Part shown: piece after piece, positions 58,049-64,000 of the stretch
Position numbering within the stretch: position 1 is the stretch's first letter
Layout: each line of letters starts with the position of its first letter
Made by a program: the position numbers and the translations under genes
Assembly (NCBI GenBank): GCA_054601695.1
Contig: BAAHQB010000069.1
Coordinates: 620,001-684,000, forward strand
Source of the DNA: Amorphochlora amoebiformis
Lineage: Eukaryota; Cercozoa; Chlorarachniophyceae
Length of the DNA stretch: 64,000 nucleotides
Direction of reading: 5' to 3'
Notes under the pieces: model-generated
The model's database searches: none
The model's input: the letters and a program-made list of their open reading frames with translations, nothing else
Told to the model about the DNA's origin: nothing

Positions 58049-58232
58049 ATACTGTATATACACACATGTATGCATTGTTTGTAGAATATATAAACATATA
58101 TATATATATATATATAATGTGTGTGTGTGTATATATTGTATATATACACATGTATACATTGTTTGTAGAATATATATATATATATATGTGTGTGTGTATT
58201 GTATATACGCACATGTATACATTGTTTGTAGA

Positions 58233-58264
<32 letters not shown>

Positions 58265-58297
58265 ATTGTATATACGCACATGTATACATTGTTTGTA

Positions 58298-58353
<56 letters not shown>

Positions 58354-58450
58354 ATATTGTATATACACACATGTATACATTGATTGTAGAATATTTTATA
58401 AGGAAGCAGATGTATATTATATATATATTCGCACATATGCACATAATATT

Positions 58451-58490
<40 letters not shown>

Positions 58491-58518
58491 TATATATATA
58501 TATATATACATATATATG

Positions 58519-58559
<41 letters not shown>

Positions 58560-58680
58560 GACATATTTCCATACACAAGCATATACATATATGAATATAT
58601 ATATATATATATATATATACAGTGCGTACGTTTGTTTTAGGTTTCTATTAGAGGCATTCTTATACTCTATAATATGTATA

Positions 58681-58717
<37 letters not shown>

Positions 58718-59107
58718 GGTTACTGTTAGAGGCATTCTTAGATTCTACCGATCCCTATTTCTCGTCAATTTCAGCTAAATTTACGGTTATTATATACATA
58801 ATATTGTATATTATATACAGATATAACAGAAACATAGATAGTCTATTTCACCTTTTTTACAGTTATTATATACATAATGTCTGTTATATACAAATATAAG
58901 AAAAACATGGATAGATATATCCAAAAACTTACCGTTATTATATACATCTATAAGAAAATCTTAGATAGACAGATTCATACTTATTTCTTCGGTCCATTTT
59001 GGCTAAATTACTGTTTTAAATGTATATAATAAGTATGTTGTATAGATAGGTATATCTATTTATTGTTATTATTATTATTGTTATTATTATTATTATTACT
59101 ATTATTA

Positions 59108-59148
<41 letters not shown>

Positions 59149-59197
59149 TATATGCGTATATGTAGATATATATATATGTATGTATACATGCACAAAT

Positions 59198-59247
<50 letters not shown>

Positions 59248-59893
59248 ACATATTAAACATATGTAATACATATATACATTTATATGCATATATATATATA
59301 TATATATGTGTATATATATACATATATATGTATATATATATATATATATTATATGCATACATATAAATAAACACCTACATAAACCTTTATATATAAATAT
59401 TCACATTACACACATATAACACATACATACACATCCACACACACACACACACATCCATAACCCACAACCCAAATCAATCCCATTCCCCAACCTTAGTCAA
59501 TAGAGCGATCAATGTCCTCCGACCAGCTAGCAACGACCCTGGAAGCCCGGGGCCTTGACGTCTGCAAATCCATTCAATGCTGCTCCAGATCTTCAACACC
59601 ACTGAAAGCCCTGTGGTCGCCCGCCCCCGCGACAGAGGCGCAAATCAGGGCGGGTCTTGACAAAGATCTGGTGTCGTTTCGGGAGGAGAAGGGAATGGTT
59701 GATAATATGGAAGTGTTGTTAGCGAGGAGGAGAAGACAGTTGAATGTGTTGAGGGATAGCTTGACGATGTGGAGGGTTTGAGTTTTTTTTTTTTTTTTTT
59801 TTTCGGGTTTGTGTGGGTGGGTGTTGGTGGGGGGTGTGTGTGGGGGGGGTTGTGTTGTATGTATGTATGTATATGTATATATATATATATATA

Positions 59894-59938
<45 letters not shown>

Positions 59939-60080
59939 ATATGTGTATATGTATGTATATATGTGTATGTATATATGTATGTATATATTATATATATAAA
60001 TATTATATATATTGACGTGGGTATACGGAAACCTTTTATAATACATAGTGAATATAGTTATACGTTATAGATATATATAT

Positions 60081-60112
<32 letters not shown>

Positions 60113-60616
60113 TATATATATATATGTATGTATGTATAGAGTATATTCTAAAAACTATATATGCGTTCATATATTACTTGTATACATTAAAATAAAATTA
60201 CGTACATTTATTTATATTTGCAAAAACATCGATATCATGTATACATGTATACCTATATTATTACGAAGGACGTAGACATGTTATATACATATATACATAC
60301 ATATCTATATATATATATATATATAGTGTATGTATGTATATAATATTATACATACATACATCTATATATATATACATACAATATATATATATATACCTAT
60401 ATTGTATATATATATATATATATACAAATATATATATATATATGTATGTATATATATACAGGAGGACCTACGTTCACAAGCCAGTAAGCTTGCGATTGAA
60501 AAAGCGGAATTTTCCAGCGAATTCGCGAATAAAACGCTCTATTTGCAACAAAGGGAAAAAGCTGTCAAGTCAATGGAAATAGTACAAATATATACATATA
60601 TAAATATAGATATATG

Positions 60617-60656
<40 letters not shown>

Positions 60657-60667
60657 GATGTATTTAA

Positions 60668-60698
<31 letters not shown>

Positions 60699-60804
60699 CG
60701 TGTGTTTATGAAACTTTATGTATACATAGATTGTATATATTATAATAATAGATACGATATGTATTATACTATATTATAGATGTTTGTATATATAGATATA
60801 TGTA

Positions 60805-60844
<40 letters not shown>

Positions 60845-61060
60845 GCAATATATACATATACCATAATATATGCTAGATATCTATATTTACTGGACATTGT
60901 AACGACACTTATTTGTTCTATTCGTATTGATGTAAGCACATATATGATATATGCCACCGAGATATGTCATATTTACTATGATTATTTTCAGACACTGGCG
61001 GCGCAGAAGAAGGAGCTTGAGGCGAGAATTAAGACCCTTCCTTCATGCAAGACTTCGTGA
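55555..61060 (+). CDS. Seven-exon gene, unidentified 291-residue protein with C-terminal coiled coil
   Basis: Exons: 55555-55824 ([18 protein letters not shown] start), 56435-56469, 57895-57960, 58719-58785, 59527-59775, 60462-60581, 60992-61060 (stop TGA). The sum is 876 nt and every junction is in phase. Exon 1 contains three and a half TSLD units from a 12-bp DNA repeat. Exon 4 encodes [16 protein letters not shown]. The last three exons ([53 protein letters not shown]) are heptad-like and charged, typical of a coiled coil, suggesting a structural or complex-forming protein. There is no obvious family. The 59527 acceptor (CTCCGACCAG) was chosen because it alone keeps the frame. Confidence 0.7.
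55659..55705 (+). repeat. 12-bp coding repeat (TSLD)n
   Basis: TACGTCGCTGGA is repeated three times inside exon 1 of the coiled-coil gene, with a partial unit each side (ACGTCTGG before, TACGTCGG after). Confidence 0.9.
55960..56045. repeat. Two-copy CT-rich intronic repeat
   Basis: GCACAATGTCTTTCCC plus CTCTGTGTCTTNAATAGCA occurs twice in the first intron of the coiled-coil gene. Confidence 0.7.
58045..58400. repeat. Five-copy intronic tandem repeat around TGTATACATTGTTTGTAGAA
   Basis: Units of GTGTGTGTATTGTATATAC, then GCACATGTATACATTG, then TTTGTAGAATATATA recur near 58050, 58130, 58195, 58260 and 58345, right after exon 57895-57960. No exon fragment was recognised within the unit. Confidence 0.85.
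58641..58668 (+). repeat. Copy of the 5' edge of exon 58719-58785
   Basis: TTAGGTTTCTATTAGAGGCA and CATTCTTA repeat the acceptor and first ~22 bases of the following exon (TATAGGTTACTGTTAGAGGC), about 78 bp upstream and separated by TA repeats. Confidence 0.85.
59059..59142. repeat. (TTA)n trinucleotide microsatellite
   Basis: TTATTGTTATTATTATTA-type repeat, about 80 bp, in an intron of the coiled-coil gene. A similar tract is at 49351-49387. Confidence 0.95.
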
Positions 61061-61408
61061 ATACTTCAATGATTAGACTCAACTTAATCAGATATTACTA
61101 ATGTAATATCTGGAATATCTAGAATCATTATCATGTTCTTTCTCTAGTTCTCAGTTTGTCATAGTGTACGCGTGTCATGACACGTTCCTAGCATTCAGAT
61201 TAAAGGCATGGTTAACTTGAACTATCTACGCTGCATGTGATATATCTGCCAAACTAGATTCTGGAGACTACTAGTAGCTAGAGTAGTCTAATAGTACGAG
61301 TCCTACTTACTAGACTTAGCAGTATCTAGCGGACATCGTTTGAGATAATATCTAGAATATTATACTGGATATACGGTATAACACTAATAGAATATGTATC
61401 TAAGTCTC

Positions 61409-61442
<34 letters not shown>

Positions 61443-62046
61443 CCTAGCACACTATGTAATCTGGGTAATAAATAATGTTTATCTAGTTTATATCATATGC
61501 CACATCTCTAGATCTAGGCTCTCCCGCTCCCTAAGTCGTATCCTAGGTCTAGTAGGTATCTAGGTATGCATGTGCATAAATTATTAATAATATAACATAT
61601 CTAGATAAATCGAGTAATGCAAAGAAATACAGCATTTGAGATATAATTCATCTCTATCGATGACGATGATACTATACTAGTATAAGGGTCCAAAGTTTAG
61701 GCGCTCATGAATCACGAATCAGATACTCTAATCGAAAAATCTTGCAAATGCTTGGCCGAATCCTTGCCGTCGATCCAGTATGATATCGTTACATTGTATT
61801 CTCTACATTGACATTTCAAAGTTAAGTGTACATGCAGTATGAGATTGTATTCTCTACAGTGACATTTCAAAATTTAGTGTACATTCAGTATGACAATATC
61901 GAAACTTGTTGTATTCTAACATTCACAGTTTAGTGTACATCCAGTATACAAGGATCCGTACACGAGATGCATTGTATTCTCTGCATTGACTTCGTTGTTG
62001 AAAGTTTATTGTACATCATTGAAATCATGAATATATTCAAGTCAAA
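61061..62046. other. Intergenic region with a degenerate tandem repeat
   Basis: Unique sequence rich in CTAG. From about 61785 to 62015 a loose ~60-70 bp unit (GTATTCTCTACATTGACATT, then TTAGTGTACAT and CAGTATGA) recurs about four times. No exon signals recognised. Confidence 0.6.
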
Positions 62047-62070
62047 TGCTCATTCGCAACACAAAATTTC

Positions 62071-62111
<41 letters not shown>

Positions 62112-62281
62112 TATATACATATTTAATGTTGTTATACACATATATATACATACAATATATACACTCGTACACCATATCTTTTAGTACATATACGGGGTTT
62201 ATACATATATATATATATATATATATGTATATGTATATATGTATATATGTATACAACATACATGCATATATACAACATACA

Positions 62282-62334
<53 letters not shown>

Positions 62335-62421
62335 ATATTATGTGATGATATAATGCATACATTTATGCACAGATAAACAACACACACACACACACATTCA
62401 CATATATATATATATGTATAT

Positions 62422-62461
<40 letters not shown>

Positions 62462-62489
62462 CAAATAAATTTATGTATATATATATATA

Positions 62490-62545
<56 letters not shown>

Positions 62546-62546
62546 G

Positions 62547-62784
62547 TGTTAACGTATACCGGACCTACAAGCTTAACTAGACGTCAGATCGCTAGACTAC
62601 CGTCATATTCGTAATCTACGCATGCGAATTAGCAATAGTCATCCGAGGGGAAGATCTTCCAAGGGAAGACCTTAGGTAGGGAAGGCCTTCTACGCGAGAA
62701 TTTTCTTGTGAATTTAGTCATTATCATTTGCCATAATCCAAACGGACAACAGTCAATCGGACAACTACCACTGCTACGCTGACA
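62547..62784 (+). repeat. 5' LTR of second copia copy
   Basis: 238 bp, starts TGTTAACG and ends GCTGACA; matches both LTRs of the first element. Confidence 0.96.
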
Positions 62785-62788
62785 GGTT

Positions 62789-64000
62789 ATGAGTTTCGAA
62801 GCGACACGTACTGCCCTACTCAAGTGGACTGCCAAGCTGAAGCTTACCAAGGAGGACGACTGGACCAAGTACGCCAAGAGCGTCTCTATGATGGTGAAGG
62901 CACTTCAGCTCGAGGACTGCATGAAGCTTGGGGCACGATCCATCATGGATTGGAAGAATCCTGACGCTCTACGTCCACAGCATGTGGTTGAGATGAAGGA
63001 GGGGAAATGGGCAACGAATCTCGATGGGAAAGAGGACGCGCATATAAAGTTGAGGATGCTACTGCATGCTACATTGGTGCTCACGGTGGGACGTAAGTAT
63101 GAACATCTTACAACCGGGAGGGAGGATCCAGTGTACCTCTGGGCTCGTCTGCGCGCTGGCATCGAGGGTCCACGACTGTTTAGGAGGATGAAGCTACAGA
63201 AGAAGTTGAATCGTCAGACGCTTGACGATTACAGCGGCGATTTCGGGAAGCTGGCTTCGGAGATCGAGGAGACGGCGGATGCACTCACCGGGCTGGGCAA
63301 GACCATGGACGACGAGGACAGGATCGTGGCGCTCATGATGGCTCTCCCGGAGGACGAGTACGGCTCTACACTCGAGAATATTGCACTGCACCCTACTACC
63401 TACCAAGCGGCGGTAACGGCGATCACTAGTGTTGCGGCAAGGAAGGCGGCTAACAACTATGAGACCAAGGTAAAGGATATCGTGGCGGCCGGCCATGAGC
63501 ATCAAGGGACCAAGAATCTCAAGGACATGTCTGCGAAGGATCTTGCGAAGATGAAGACTAGGATCGACAAGTTGATGACCGCGAAGTCTGGGAGGCCGAA
63601 GGGAGCATCGAGGAAGTTCAGGGGCAAATGTTTCAAGTGCAAAAAGAAGGGGCACATGAAGAAGGATTGTCCATTGCTCAACAAACAAGATGATGATGCG
63701 GCGATACTTGAGGATGGCAGCGAATCGGATTACAACTGGAGCACGGTGGCAGGCAACTGGGGCGACGGCTCGACTGCTGGATATCTGGTGCTCGACAGTG
63801 GATGCACGAGGAGCTGCTTCAAGGACAAGCGGTACTTCAAGACCTTCAGGGTGGTGAAGAATCATGCTTTCAAGCTAGGCAACGGCGAGACCCGAATGGA
63901 ATCCAAGGGCTTTGGGGACGTTGAAGTGCCACTAAGGAATGGGAAAGTACTCAAGATGACCAATGTGGCATATTGCCCCGGAGCTGCGGCGAACTACGTG
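62789..64000 (+). CDS. Copia Gag-protease part of polyprotein (partial, 3' end off window)
   Basis: The frame opens at the same ATG as in the first copy (MSFEATRTALLKWTAK), includes the CX2CX4HX4C knuckle and the DSG protease site, and stays open to the window edge. Offset from the first copy is a constant 56526 bp, so no indels separate them here. Confidence 0.95.
   Translation, partial: MSFEATRTALLKWTAKLKLTKEDDWTKYAKSVSMMVKALQLEDCMKLGARSIMDWKNPDALRPQHVVEMKEGKWATNLDGKEDAHIKLRMLLHATLVLTVGRKYEHLTTGREDPVYLWARLRAGIEGPRLFRRMKLQKKLNRQTLDDYSGDFGKLASEIEETADALTGLGKTMDDEDRIVALMMALPEDEYGSTLENIALHPTTYQAAVTAITSVAARKAANNYETKVKDIVAAGHEHQGTKNLKDMSAKDLAKMKTRIDKLMTAKSGRPKGASRKFRGKCFKCKKKGHMKKDCPLLNKQDDDAAILEDGSESDYNWSTVAGNWGDGSTAGYLVLDSGCTRSCFKDKRYFKTFRVVKNHAFKLGNGETRMESKGFGDVEVPLRNGKVLKMTNVAYCPGAAANYV

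Larger units (their letters stand above)
62547..64000 (+). mobile_element. Second copia element copy, truncated by window end
   Basis: 5' LTR 62547-62784 (238 bp), then the same PBS-like sequence and polyprotein frame from 62789. As far as it runs, to a point equivalent to 7474 in the first copy, it looks identical by eye. It includes Gag, the CCHC knuckle and the LDSGCT protease motif. The left flank is (TA)n followed by CCG. The region where the first copy lacks integrase lies outside the window. Confidence 0.96.

Overview
This is nuclear DNA of an intron-rich eukaryote, most likely a plastid-bearing protist or alga. The evidence is split genes with GT-AG introns, interstitial TTAGGG/CCCTAA telomere-type repeats, a Ty1/copia LTR retrotransposon, and a split gene for a group I chaperonin whose ATP-site segments ([21 protein letters not shown]) look cyanobacterial/plastid-type rather than mitochondrial. 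I cannot name the species. Most of the window is (TA)n microsatellite, so most long open frames are only Tyr/Ile low-complexity translations of it. The real genes were found by joining short unique islands at splice sites in consistent phase. Layout: (1) 1-15607, minus strand: a TMEM144-type ten-TM membrane protein gene, at least 18 exons, 3' end beyond the left edge. A complete copia element (6021-9934, plus strand) sits in its largest intron. (2) 15608-17303: head-to-head interval with G- and C-homopolymers, a possible leader exon and long TA tracts. (3) 17304-43041, plus strand: a group I chaperonin (Cpn60/GroEL) gene in 32 phase-consistent exons, about 1.8 kb of coding sequence in 25.7 kb. 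Its introns hold TA tracts, telomere-like arrays, CT/GA tracts, a 22-bp and a 32-bp minisatellite and many partial copies of its own exons. (4) 43042-44768: convergent intergenic DNA. (5) 44769-53245, minus strand: exons of an unidentified protein with a SAM-like segment, plus candidate upstream exons. (6) 53539-55425, minus strand: a four-exon gene for an unidentified protein of about 143 residues. (7) 55555-61060, plus strand: a seven-exon gene for an unidentified 291-residue protein with a C-terminal coiled coil, divergent from the previous gene across only 129 bp. (8) 61061-62546: intergenic. (9) 62547-64000: 5' LTR, gag and protease of a second, nearly identical copia copy cut by the right edge. 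The most striking property is shared by all the host genes. Introns are built largely of (TA)n running from GTATAT donors to ATATAG acceptors, and the exon edges beside them (about 20-60 bp of exon with its splice site) have been copied, often many times, each copy set between TA tracts. This suggests a TA-repeat-driven duplication process that multiplies splice sites and may lengthen or create introns. The copia polyprotein is also unusual: one 1155-codon frame with Gag, protease, RT and RNase H but no visible catalytic integrase core.
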